Below are positions 15,027 to 30,943 of a stretch of DNA of 64,000 nt, in pieces. The stretch comes from Zychaea mexicana (taxonomy: Eukaryota; Mucoromycota; Mucoromycetes; Mucorales; Lichtheimiaceae), in NCBI RefSeq assembly GCF_025766255.1, contig NW_026516847.1, forward strand, positions 1-64,000. The letters are read 5' to 3'. Made by a program: the position numbers and the translations under genes. Numbering within the stretch: position 1 is the first letter of the stretch; each line of letters begins with the position of its first letter. Under the pieces are notes generated by a model. The model ran no database searches and was not told the origin of the DNA. It was given only the letters and a program-made list of their open reading frames with translations.

Positions 15027-15350
15027 TAACAACGACAACGGTCTGATTCGTGCGACGCACAGATGTAAGCAAACAATATTTCTCGGTGACGCCTTCTGCC
15101 AGAGGGCGGGTTCACCCTCCTTAACTGTGTCGAACAACTAGTGCAACATGATGCGATCGTTTATTTTCGGACGCCAAGATGAAGCACAGCTCTTTCATTT
15201 CGAGACTTTAATCCGACAATGTAGTTGTATGCATATACCATCATGGTATTATTGTCTGCTGCACTTTTTCAGTTTTGCTGGCACTATATTATCAGCATGT
15301 ACATTCATTGAATATTATGATGAATGTTTTATCTTTCAGAGGTGCGTACA

Positions 15351-15716
15351 CTAAGTAATCGTATAAGGTGGTGTATAGACTTGAGCAGCCATGTAATATT
15401 TTGTATGAAGAATGGTAAATTTTATTGAAGGTTCTGAGCCCCAAAATTTCGTGAGTGAGTCCCCTGAGATGGGGTTACTACTGGGAACGGGAGAGATGAC
15501 TTTGTAGGTGGTTATGTCATCTAGTACAGCAGTGCGCCAGTGCATGGCCCACACAGTCTGTATCAAAACCCTAAGCGCGCCGAGGTGAGAGCGCCGGAGC
15601 ATGTTGTCATTGGAAAAGCGCATGTTGAGAGCATCCCAGAGCTGATCCGAGGTTTGTGGTGGGGCATGCAATTGCTCCAGTGCTTGGAACCAAAAGCCAT
15701 GCATCTTTTTCAGCAC
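15351..15716 (-). pseudogene. Possible decayed non-LTR retrotransposon C-terminal fragment
   Basis: A 121-codon open frame without promoter-like context. Its middle (TSDQLWDAL, then LGALRVLIQTVWAMHWR and VLDD) resembles the pattern (LW.AL ... L..I....W..HWR ..DD) I associate with the region after the reverse transcriptase in fungal LINE elements. No catalytic core, poly-A tail or target duplication was seen. The assignment rests on pattern memory only; it could be a chance ORF. Confidence 0.25.
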
Positions 15717-17176
15717 ATAGTAACACGATAATTACCTGATTTAGATATTTATCCGTTCTTTCATAACGGCGCTTGTATGCTGTGTCTGTCAATTGCTGAA
15801 AGCATTGGCGGACCAGAGGATCGGATCACAGTTTTTAATACAACAAATAAATTGTACAACGTCAACGTGTCGTTGCTATTCACCACTTTACATTCAATCT
15901 TCGTTGATTTATTTTGCCAGTAAAAATCATAGTAGTAGTCCTTTTTTCCAGCACTGGTGAAATGGAATGGAGAAAGCTTCATGAAGACATTTAATCATGG
16001 TTGCATAAATATGCATAAATCAAAGCCGCTAAGAAACATTCTCCAGGGCCTAGGAGAGTATTCTAGACATGATGCTGACCATTTTCCTCGAATAAAAAAC
16101 GTAAAGTATAAGGTAAATATATCGGATTGAATCGACTAGTATAAAGAAGCTGTTGCATGTGGCATTAACCATGGTGAAATAAATAAACCACAGAATTACC
16201 ATCAAAAACTTTTCATTGATATTTAGTAGACAAATAGTCTTGTATAATTCTTGATTCTCCTGGGCGATCACTGTCGTCGCTGTTTTCCCTTATTGTTACT
16301 ACTTAGTCATATATCATAACTCACCATTGCGCTTCTTATCGATGAGATTTTATCGATGTAAGAAGAGTGATGTCGAATGCCTTAATATGATGTAAAGCTC
16401 CACTTGGTTAAAAGAGAATCTATTAGCATGTGTATGTAATGTGATCTGTCACTTATTTAAAGTTCAATCAGACAAGGAACCCGGCGCCATATTCTTCTAT
16501 ACTCCGTCGATTGCTACATGCCTATTCATATACCGAGGATGATAAGACGCACGATATCAAGTTTGTAGCCGCTGCCATGTACTGCTACATATCAGCTATA
16601 ATATGGTCACTACACAATAAGCTACCTTGATACAATTATCCAAAGGATATCGAATAGTAAGCCTGTAACAGAAACCATAACAGAGAAGCTGATATTTGCT
16701 GCTTTATCTGCGACATTATGCTGTAGCAGAAATCGGGAAATGCATTCAACTAGTGTAAGTGCAGTGTGATCGGAGTAAAAGAAAACGGGAGCGTGTGCTC
16801 CGCGTGCTTTTTTTTTTACTTGTTGCTGCAAGTTGCAGGAGCCCCAGTTCTTTTCATAAACACAGTTTGTGGCAGGGCCAGGTGTTGTGCATTGTGGGTA
16901 AGTACTTTAGTAAAACTATGAGATAGAGATGAGGATAGAGAGATATAAGCTTTGAGACCAGAAACGAGCGCAGACTAACAAACTTTGGATATCTCCTAGC
17001 AGCAAAAGCAACAGCAGCAGCCCGGATTGCTACTTAGTAGTTGCTTCGCATTAGTTCTCTTTTCTCACCACTCGCACTCTGTCTCCCCCCCCCACCCAAA
17101 ACCGAACAACACCCACCTTCTCCCGTTGCCCCGCTCTTTCTCTCTCTCTCTTTTTCTTTTCCTTCTTTGCTGCTCA

Positions 17177-21267
<4,091 letters not shown>

Positions 21268-21842
21268 AGACATATTGATCCATTTGTCTTAACCCTTGAT
21301 TATCTGAAAACTGCGCGTTTTTTAAAAAAATGATCTGATGTTTTGTTTGAACCATATACCCCCACTCCACTTCCTTTTTTCTTTACACAGACACACGCAG
21401 ACAGACATGCCTCTATCTTGTATATCCACCCTCCACCCCCAGCCACCGACTACAGTCCCCTATCCTCTATCTCTCTTTCACTAAGGCCCCCTAAAAAATT
21501 ACGGACGCTAAGCAACAATGACCTCCCCTTTATATACTCTTTTTCCAAGTACATGCCATTATGTGCGATCGAAGGAAGTCTCTCTCCTATAAATTACGGG
21601 TTTATAAGTATATAAGAAAGAAAGAAAGATTTATACAAGATGCATTGTGTTGCAAGTAGAAAAGAAGTGTGTGCGTGTGTGAGTGAGAATGTGAGTGTAT
21701 TGGAAGGTGAGTGAAAAAAAGGTTTATGGATGGGGGATGGGGAAGAGGGGTTGTGCGCTGCTTATTGGAAAATTTAGATCCATCATCGTCATCGTCATCG
21801 TCATCGTCAGTATTGGTGCGTGTTGTTGTTGTCCGTCTGCTT
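21268..21842. other. Convergent 3' intergenic region with simple repeats
   Basis: Gap between the stop codons of the kinesin (+) and the nucleoporin (-). It holds a C-rich stretch (21360-21500), a short GAAA run (21615-21629) and an (ATCGTC)n tract (21781-21809). No gene seen. Confidence 0.55.
21781..21809. repeat. (ATCGTC)n simple repeat
   Basis: Tandem hexanucleotide repeat in the convergent 3' region, just downstream of the nucleoporin stop. Confidence 0.85.
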
Positions 21843-23394
21843 TTACCATTCAAAAAGAAAATCCTTGACTTTGGTCAACAATCCGGTATCCTTGATAAGC
21901 TTAACGTCTCCGGGCGGATTAACCGTTGGCACATTCAACACGCTCAATCCGGTCTTGCCACTTCCCAAGCCTTCAGCTGCCGATGATGGCTGTTGTGCTC
22001 CTTTCATGGCTTCTGGTTTCTTATACAGGTTTTTGGCTTGGTCGAACGGGATCACTCGGAACACGTCGTCTTTATGGGATGACGCCGTTGATGCTTCGGC
22101 GGTTGCCGTTTGCGTCTTCTTGTTTGTGCCACGTGTAACACCAATAATATGATCGCCCGTCACTGCCACGCCGTTGCTCTTCAATCCCTTTTCTGCGGAT
22201 GCAGCAGAGTCGTATCTGATCGTGATCCAGTTGCCTGTCGAAGTGTTGTGCTGTACGATTTTACCATGGCTAGCAAAATAATCGATAATTTGTTGTTCAG
22301 TGCCCGGTGCAAATCCAAACACGTAGATCGACTCGGCCTCTTCCCTATTTATTAACAGAAAACGAAATTCAACCCTTTGCTCTCATATCTCTGTTTCTTA
22401 TTTATCCCATATTTCCGATTCGCGTACCTGTCTGAAACGGTGGTATCTGCTAATAATATGTTAAAGAAATAAAGAGAGTCAGTCTGGTAAGTAAACCAAT
22501 CGCCATTGTTCAAATAGAGCCTTCTATTTGGCTAACCTTTGCTTCCATCATCAGCGCGCGCCTTTCCTTTGCCTTCATCAGTACTTGTGCGCTTAAATGA
22601 TACTCGTCGTCTAAGAATGCCGATAATTGATTTAACTTTTGTGCCTTTGTTACAACTTTGTTTCAGTGTTTGACGACGAAAAGGAAACACTTACTCGCTG
22701 CTCAAGCTTGCTGCAATTTCACGTTTACGTCCGGCGATTCTTGAAGACTGGAAACGATGGTGCTCAATGGATTAGAAGAAATAAGAAAAAAAAACAAGAA
22801 AAAATAGCCGTCTTTTATTTGATTCCTTACTTCTGGATTTGGACGGAATCGTAGCAGTGATTTGCCTTCACCGAAAGCAACATTAGTCGTTGTTTCCGAA
22901 GTTAACTGATCCACATCCATGTCATTATCTTGCTGTTCCTGTGAAGAGATAAAGAAAGTAGGCGGCGATTGCCAATACCCACGAAAGGCTGCTGATCGTG
23001 TAGTGGCTGTCGTTGTGTTGGTCAAGTCCAAGTTGAAGCTGGTCTCTTTATTGTGCAAAGTAGATTGCAACGGTATCGATGCGGGTATACCAGCGGTAGT
23101 AGGTGCCGTCAAATTATGTGTAGCGTTTGTGGTGTTGGATGTACTTGTAAAGAGCAGGGAGTTGTTGTTGCTGCTGCCGTTGTTCGATGAGCGGACAGCG
23201 AATGGTCTATTGTTAATGCTGGTATCAACTTGGCTGAACAATGGTTTGGCGACAGCGGGAGTCGACATGGTGGACGCGTTATTATTGTTGTTATTACTGT
23301 TATTTGCGAAAGGACTGCTACTGACGGTAGTGTTGTCAGATCCGCGTAAGCTAAAAGTGCCTACTGATTGCGATGTTGTAGATTGTCCAAACAT
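21843..23394 (-). CDS. NUP53: Nucleoporin Nup53/Nup35-like (MPPN/RRM domain)
   Basis: Scaffold-linker nucleoporin of the nuclear pore inner ring. Five exons on the minus strand (22831-23394, 22695-22747, 22537-22610, 22428-22446, 21843-22344) give 403 aa. The N-terminal half (residues 1-190) is Asn/Ser/Thr-rich and starts MFGQSTTSQS, an FG-nucleoporin-like opening. A basic stretch (GRKR, VSFKRTS) follows. The Nup35-type RRM begins at ESIYVFGFAPGTEQQIIDYF (about residue 241) and includes GNWITIRYDS and GVAVTGDHIIGV. The C-terminus LTKVKDFLFEW fits the membrane-binding amphipathic helix that ends Nup53 proteins with a Trp. Exon 4 is only 19 nt (DTTVSD plus partial codons). Confidence 0.88.
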
Positions 23395-26300
23395 AAATCG
23401 GCAAGAGGAAGAAAAAAAAGTTGGCCTGGCTCTGCTGAGCGCAAATTTAATTTTTAGCGAAAAGACCTTCCGACAGTTGTCGGTGCTTCCCAATTACTTT
23501 TGCTTTCGCACAAAAGGATGCATCGCAAAAGTACTCGCTCCAAGGCACATTGAAAATTGATCTCACGATCGTAAACTTGAGCAATACTTTTGATATACTA
23601 AATTTATTTGAATTTGGTGTATATAATTGCTATTTGGAAAATACAATGCTATCCTTCACGAAAAGCTAGATTCATGCAAAAAAGCGAGTAGAAGACATGT
23701 AAACGTTTTTCGATATGCAAAGAAAGCTTAAAGCATTCAAATGGGTGGGAGTTGTCACTTATACTGTGTATATGCTCATGTTTAGTACAATGCAATGCAG
23801 AAGGCTACCAGCTTTTATATGATCATCCTACTATTTACGGTTGTTGTCAGCAGCGTCAGAAGGGATAAAAAGAAACGTTACTCTTTCTTGTGCCATTGCA
23901 TAAAAGTTCTCTTCTCTTTTAGAAAGGTAGGAAATAAACGTGCGAAACTGTATCTCTTATCCAATAGGTTTCTACTCGAGGCTAATCTTTAAGCTATGAG
24001 TGGGAGTAGAAGACGCCTTGCTGGGTTGGAGCAAAGGAAATAACGTTAAGTTTCAAGTTGAAAGGGAATGCAGGGTAATATGCTTGTTTCGCCCTAGAAA
24101 GACCGACCATTGCTTGGTGACAGCGCAACTTGTTGGCTGTTGCGGCTGAGGCTGCTGTTAAGTCTAATATATAACTAATGTTATTAACTAGATGGCACTG
24201 TTCGTGCAATTCCTGCCAGTCGTGCTAATGTTATAAGTTGTGTTGTCGATAGTAGGCTGTCGTACGGTGGCTGTGAATTCATCTCTCCCCGTTTTACTTA
24301 GTGTGAGGAGACAGAAAGATGTCGAGTAGTAGGCATATACTGTTCCCATACGGGATGCTGTACCAAAAGGCTATAGACGTATAGTAGCTTCCAGTTTTGC
24401 TCGGAACATCCGGTATGCATCGCAAATAGCACTAGGTGTCTTGTCCATTGGGTGCCGCGAAGCCTTTACGTGAACGTCCATTCTTTCAGCGCGTCGGTTT
24501 TAAGGTATAAAAGATTGCTGACGGCCAGCAGCTTGGTAGATGTCATGTATTGAAAAGAGTCGATGGAAGCAGATGGAGGTGACAATTTTTTTGCGATCAA
24601 AGAAGGTGGGAAGTGAATACCAAGAAGAAGGTTTGTGTTGCAACGTTAGTTATATGCGGATACTATTAGTTCTCTTGTTGTCAGTCAACTTTAACATAAA
24701 CGCCAAGCATTTGACATCCCTAGTAAAAATATAACTGCTAGTAAAACTAGAAAAAAAGATGTTTGAGCTACTCGTCGATGCTTAATTGGACATTGCGAAA
24801 GGCTAAGAATACATGGGTAGCTCTAACGGCATAAGAAAAAGTTACCTATTTATTACAACTTGGAACAGTTCAACTGTGCCTGCTTTGCTTCCTATGTCTT
24901 AATGTACTGCTGTGCACCTGGATTGTAATGTTTTTTCGAGAACGTCTAAGACCGACTTTGGCAATTATTCGATACTTCGTGCAATGGTTGAAAGGAAATA
25001 CTGGTTGTAGTGAATGAACAGTTTGACATGGGTTACTCATGGCAAGTAGTAAGTCTTTTACTGTTTCGTGGTAGGCGCTCCGCTTAGATGCGCATAAAAT
25101 GATCATGCTGAAATAAGCTCTTGTATACTAGCTTGGCGTTGCACATAGTTTTGTCAGTTGCCGAGTTACTGTAATCATCATTTGTCCGACTGTGGAACGA
25201 CGAAAACATCCCATTTGTCAATGCGTCACAGATCAAAGAATTACTGTCGCTTTTTTTTGTATCCACGCCATCCAACTCAACAAACCATTAAGCTACTTTT
25301 TTTTGTCACTGTAGCTAATCCAAAAGCGTTATTGAGCTTTAGGGAGCTAGCTATCTTCTCATCACTTCTCCAAGGAAACGTGATGTTTGTTACCCACGTT
25401 GTAAAGGCTTTCTTATCATCAATGGTCATCTTCTCGTTTTCTAGCAGTAGCACATGTCTCACATACACACATGATGTGAATGGCTTTTTATCTTCGTCTG
25501 TTTTGTAAACATCGTTGCTATCTCCGCCAGCAGCCATAAAATGGCATTCATTCGTGTTTGCACACTACAGCAGAGTTGGTATTTTGTTCCTATCTCGTGA
25601 GTGATCCTTCTAATTGCTTACAAAGTGTACAACAGCGTGAGTTATTAAGCACATATTGAAACGCGTCATCACGCCACAGTCCATTATTGGAGAACTGGTT
25701 GGTTAGTCATTGTAGAAGAGGAGGCGTCCTGATTTTCAGCACAGTCTTTACCATCACCACGATGACTTGCTTAGAAAGAAGTTATTAGTATAATTTAATA
25801 TAACTAGTGTAAACAAACAATGAATGATCATTTTTTGTAAAACTGCGAACCATCTATTTGTTGTGATTTGCCGTTAGCTTGAACGCCGTCTTTTCTTGTT
25901 AGTTGCAATTTGCCTATATACCAGACCTTTTGTCTCTCATGCTGTCGTGACCACTGGCGGCATGATCAGCTTTTGTACGATAAAAGCGATGATTAACACA
26001 CACACACTTGCTTTAAAGAAACAATGACAAGCTACTTTTTATAAGATAAAGAATGGCTTGCTGCTGTCGTTGTCCGGTCTGTAATGACGGCAGTGGCTAA
26101 GAATAAAACTAATACATAGTACGGCAAAACGGGGCAAGGTGTTTTTTGTTAACCCGATTATTGTAAATTGCAGACTCCACCTCCGTGGCTACTTATTAGT
26201 AGCACTTGAATTATCCGCCGGCTACAGTGATTAGCACAAATAAGATCATGAGTTCTTATAGACCGCAACTATCGCGTCCCTTTTTGCGATATATCATAAG

Positions 26301-26683
26301 AAGGAGGTTTCCACCTTTGCTGTCTTGCGCATGACATGTTTGCACTTTTGCTTTGTCTACCTCACCCCCTTCTTAAGCCGCACAGCTCATAATATAGGTT
26401 TTGACTTATACCCATTAGAGAGCAAGAAGGCATGATGTTGGTAAATTGGGCTGGGACTGGCGTGGCGTGCTACGTTACTATAGCGCACAGAAGGGCGTGT
26501 CATGCTCCGAAAGCTTAAAGGGGGGCACAGAGAAGAAAAGAAGCGGGTAAATGTTGGCCACTCTATTTCTGCGTGTGGACGGGTTTCCATTTAAAGAACG
26601 CCAGTGGATGTATTACCCCGTATATTGAATTGAAAAGATTGTGGTTCTATTTTCAAACACCTTTTTCCCCTGCTGCAAAAAAA
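23395..26683. other. Intergenic, no supported gene
   Basis: 3.3 kb between divergent genes. The largest ATG-started frame (25277-25537, minus, 86 codons) has no recognisable motif and runs into stops without plausible extension. The proximal ends should contain the promoters of NUP53 and the first WW gene. Confidence 0.5.
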
Positions 26684-28314
26684 ATGTCTGCTCCGCTGCC
26701 TCAAGGTATGTCTTGCACCAAGAAAAAAGAGCACACGTTGCTGTTGTCGCTGCTGGTAGGCCAGTCGTTCTTGTTCACTGACTGTATAACGGTCATTCGT
26801 TTAACATAGGATGGGAAGCCCGTCAAGCTCCCGATGGTCGGTAGTAAGTATCTCCGAACTTAAGGACCGGATATGTGTGGTTAATAGGAAAGAGAACAGA
26901 AGGGTAGCAAGCAGAGGTGGGGTGAAAGCTGTATACGTTTCCTTTTTGCTTATTTTCGTATTTTATGTTTGCTTGAAGCTACTATATCGATCATAACAAT
27001 CACACCACTACGTGGGAGGATCCACGAGCGAAATTTGGAGGAGCTCCTCCACCACCACCCGGTTACCCTCCTCAACAACAACAGCAACGCGGATACCCGC
27101 CACCACAACAGCAAGGCGGTTATCCACCGCAACAGGGCTACCCACCACAGCAAGGTTATCCGCCACAACAGGGAGGATACCCACCACAGCAGGGAGGATA
27201 TCCACCTCAAGGAGGATATCAAGGCTACCCACCGCAACAGGGCTACCCTCCCCAACAAGGTGGTTATCCGCCGCAGCCGCCGCAAGGTAGCTACCCCGGC
27301 CAACAGCAGCGTGGCTACCAGGGCTATCCTCCGCAAGGTGGTCAGTACCGGCCGCCTCCACAGCAGGGCAGCTATCCTGGCCAGCAACAGCAGCAACACA
27401 AGTCTGGAGGCATGTCTACTGGCATGAAAGTCGCAGCCGGTGCCGCTGCCGCTGGTCTGGCAGGTTACGGTATCGCTGAACTCGTCAACCACGAGCAAGA
27501 GCAAAGTGATCAACTTGAGGAGCTGCAGCGCCAAAACGAGGAGTTGGAGCGACAACAAGAGCAGCTTGAGCACCAGCAACAACGTAAGTTCCTCAAAACA
27601 AAATAGATAACCTAGTTTTCATTCACACACATGCTCCTTTGTTTATATCCGGGACTTCCCCTCCTTGAACCTTTTTTTCCCAATTGGGAAAACGGTTTTG
27701 GCGTTTTTCTTCGCTAATGATGTTGTCACTGTTACCCAGAACAAGAATACTACCAGCAGCCTCCACCCGAGCCGGAATCGTACCCACCTGCCGACTCATA
27801 TCCACCTGCCGACTCGTATCCACCACCTTCTGACTATGATGATGGCAACAACACAACCATTATCAACAATGAGGATGGAGATCAAACGATCATCCAGCAA
27901 AGTAAGAACGGAAGCTAGGGGAGGGTTATAATTACAGACGGATACAGAGAAAGGAAAATCGGTGGGGAGAGTGGGCCTACTAAACTCGGGAAGATAAGAG
28001 TGCTGATCCATATCTACGATGCTGCATTTATTGCTTATAGATGAGAACGGCGAGACCACTATTATCGAACGGGAAGAAGGTAAATAATAATAAAAAGGAG
28101 GAGAGGCGCACCAACGCCCTGACTGACATTTCTGTTGTAGGATTCTTCGGCGACGATGTGACGGTTACCCACATTGATCAAGACGGTGAAGTTACTACGG
28201 TACGTTGTATTTGTTATTCATATTCGGCTTACCATATGCTCGGCTTATTGGTCTGTATATTTATTCATGGTGTGATGTTGTACATAGGAGGAGCAAGACG
28301 AAGGATGGTTCTAA
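26684..28314 (+). CDS. WW-domain protein with Gly/Tyr/Pro/Gln repeats, copy A
   Basis: Seven exons join to 314 aa: 26684-26705, 26810-26840, 26979-27583, 27740-27901, 28041-28079, 28141-28199, 28288-28314. A single WW domain occupies residues about 8-35 ([27 protein letters not shown]), with both Trp residues present; such domains bind Pro-rich ligands. Next is a repeat region of GYPPQQ-type units (residues about 45-150). A Gly/Ala hydrophobic helix ([24 protein letters not shown] in parts) follows, then a Gln/Glu coiled coil, PPADSY repeats, and an acidic tail with beta-like repeats ([29 protein letters not shown]) ending EEQDEGWF. The start is fixed because copy B has the same 22-nt first exon. 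Function is unknown; it looks like an adaptor or scaffold. The pair lies 1.26 kb apart in tandem. Confidence 0.85.
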
Positions 28315-29570
28315 GTCCAAAATCAGCAACCCTTAATAACGTGTTGAGCAAAAATTATATACTGTCTAACCCACACATAGTACACAAAGAATATTGCATA
28401 CCTATTAAAAAAAGCACACAATGTTTGTTCTAAGATACATGTGACTTTTGTTCCATTGTATGTTGGAGGAGAGCAAGAGGGGAAATTATAAGCGCAGAAT
28501 GGCAGCAATAGCAGTGTATATTGCTGGCTAGTGTTAGTGCAATCTGGAATCTGGTTAATTGTAGCTGGACTAAATACTTTATGTCTCACGTGGAGTAAAA
28601 CGTTACTGATAAGTATCTGTGATAGCAGCAAACAAGATTCATCATGCTGAACGCCTGGTATATTGTGCATATTGTATATTGTATATCAATATCAATGCAG
28701 AATATGTGAGATGTTGTTAACGATCTTTATTCAATCACATAACATAATGCTTGAAATATGTATAGGAAGAATTGTATAAAAGAAATACAAGATCTGCCAA
28801 CTTAATCGCAAAGAGAAGTAGGAATGAGAGAAGTCTTGCCATAAGGTTCATGCAACGATTCTCGCTGGTTCCAACCCTTCGATACAATCAGCATTAAATC
28901 ATTTCTCTATCTTGCTAAAGCAATCACCCCCGTTAAGGATTACTGATTTTTGATGTCTGAGTTAGCATCGCCGTTACCTGAGCTAGCATTACCTTGGTTG
29001 GGAAATTCAACGTCAATCTATACTAAATTTACATAGCGGCGTACATCCACCTAACCTTCCTCCTTTTGTAGACCGGTAAACGAGCACAGCTTTAAGATTA
29101 GAAATAGTAGGAGTGAGTTGGAACCGGTGTCAAACACTAGCTCAACATGACGCGTCTTTGAAAGGCACGTGCAAGAATGCTTCTGTTCCCGCTGTGAAGA
29201 AATTCATCATTTATGGAAAATTATTGCCAAGACCTTTTCATCACCGACCCTTTTCTGGTTTTGCTTGGCCCTGTATTTATGTCGAGCCCTATCGATATAA
29301 CAGGTCAACAGCTAATGCTGTTTTTCCACAAAACAACAAACAGTAATCGCTCAAACCGAATTTGCGCTTGAGACTCATAAGCACATGGCCGCTTTATTTT
29401 TAGGAAGCTTTTTGTGCATGTGGGATTTTTTTTACCCGCACCTTAATCGTCATTATCCATCACCGCAGATAAAATGTCTGTGCATAAATAAGCTTCAGCC
29501 CGTATCAAACCCAACCCTATAAAGATTAATTATCTCTCTTTCTCATACTGCTTCCTTGAAAAAATAAGTC
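28315..29570. other. Intergenic between the tandem WW genes
   Basis: 1.26 kb that holds the 3' end of copy A and the promoter of copy B. Just upstream of copy B is TCTCTCTTTCTCATACTGC pyrimidine-rich sequence. No other gene was recognised. Confidence 0.5.
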
Positions 29571-30557
29571 ATGTCTGCACCACTACCACAGGGTATGTAG
29601 ATTTCGGTAATATGGTTGTTTGCTTATAACCAACAGCCATCGTGTGTTATATACTTAATTTAAAATGTCTTCATTCCACATTGTACAGGCTGGGAAGAGC
29701 GTCGCGCACCAGATGGTCGGCCGTATGTATTTTATCCACTTTTCGAGTCAAAAATCAGCAAATGCTCGCTCGCTTAATAGGCTAAGTGCAACGCTGCTAT
29801 CATTCCTCTAGTTATTACGTGGATCTCAGCAACAACTCGACTACGTGGGAGGATCCTCGAATGAAGCTTCCTCCCCCTCCTTATCAGGAAAGTGGTAGTC
29901 AACAACGAGGCTATTACCCACCTCCTCCTCCACCACAGCAACAGCAGCAGCAAGGTTATTATCCTCCACTACCACCACCGCCGTCCCAAGGCGGCCAGTA
30001 TGGCGCACCTTCTCCGGGGTATCCTCCTCAACAACAAGGCTACCCACTACAAGCACAAGGATATCCTCCACCACAAGGATACCCACCTCAGCAACAAGGA
30101 TACCTACCGCAACAAGGTGGTGATCGAGGATACTACCGACTACCACAAGGGTATCAACCACCATCACAACCAGCTCAGCAAGGTGGCTATCCCGGTCAAC
30201 AGCAATATCTACCTCCTGGTGGCAATTATCCAGGTCAACAACAACAACAACAACAACTGCAACCAAGCGAGCCACAGAAAAAGTCTGGCATGTCGACTGG
30301 CATGAAAATTGCAGCTGGCGCGGCCGCAGCGGGTTTGGCCGGTTGGGGTATTGCTGAATTTGTGGAGCACGAGCAAGACCAGAACGAAGAAATAGAAGAG
30401 CTGCGACGCGAGCAAGAGGCGTTGGAGTATGGTGGACCACCGCCACCATGTGAGGTATAAAGTCGTGTTGGCTTTTACATGAAATGTATCGACATTACGA
30501 AATGAGACTAAAAAATGTTTAATATTATTTTTAAAGGAGGATGATGTATGGTTCTGA
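29571..30557 (+). CDS. WW-domain protein with Gly/Tyr/Pro/Gln repeats, copy B
   Basis: Tandem paralogue of the gene at 26684. Four exons join to 239 aa: 29571-29592, 29689-29722, 29812-30454, 30537-30557. The first two introns sit at the same places as in copy A. The WW domain is GWEERRAPDGRPYYVD ... TTWEDPR (residues about 8-36), followed by PPPYQ and GYPPQ/GYYPP repeats. The Gly/Ala helix ([21 protein letters not shown]) and a shorter Glu-rich coiled coil come next. The last exon encodes EDDVWF, mirroring the acidic-WF end of copy A; without that splice the ORF would stop at 30458-30460 after CEV. It lacks the three acidic beta-repeat exons of copy A. The conserved short C-terminal WF suggests a functional tail. 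Confidence 0.83.
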
Positions 30558-30943
30558 GAGAAAAAGATTATACATGACTAGGAGAAAATAGATCATTTCA
30601 CCCCCGCAAAAGAATTGGATAGTATTGAACAAGATCAGCATGTCTCGCTTTTATTTCTACTACTGGTGATATAGTAGCAAATAGTAAGAGATGATGGCGA
30701 TGGTGATTTAGTAGTAGTGGTAAATAGTAAAGATAGTAGTAAGGTAGTAGCAGTTCGAATAGTATCATTATTAAGGGTAATAGTGTAAAAAAAGAAATTG
30801 TGCGTGAGAGAAGTGTTTACGAAGGTGAGAAATTGGAGAGGGGGTATAAGGAGTATTACAAATGATGTGTAAAACAAAAGAAAGGGTGACTTTTTAGGTT
30901 GCTATTAAACAAGTATGGTATTGTGTCATCATCATCACCATTA
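30558..30943. other. Convergent 3' intergenic region
   Basis: About 390 bp between two stops. It is rich in TAG/TAGTAG-like repeats (30655-30780) and holds no gene. Confidence 0.5.

Larger units (their letters stand above)
13285..17176. other. Long intergenic region between divergent genes
   Basis: Contains the promoter of the membrane protein gene (proximal 13285-13600) and, at the other end, a C/T-rich leader before the kinesin ATG (17080-17160). Between them are a CAG repeat (15009-15026) and a decayed ORF that may be a retrotransposon relic (15351-15716). No intact gene was recognised. Confidence 0.5.

Noticed and set aside
22919..23560. 213-codon plus-strand Val/Leu-rich open frame
   Set aside because: Antisense of the Asn/Thr-rich first exon of NUP53. 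The nucleoporin frame splices into a recognisable RRM, whereas this one has no motif.
25277..25537. 86-codon minus-strand ATG-started frame
   Set aside because: No motif, and no plausible splice extension into the following frame at 25084-25275.
26950..27582. 210-codon minus-strand Leu-rich open frame
   Set aside because: It is the antisense shadow of the GYPPQQ repeat exon of WW gene A; its Leu runs come from CAG/CAA repeats read backwards.
29841..30449. 202-codon minus-strand open frame
   Set aside because: Antisense of WW gene B exon 3, with composition produced by the repeat.
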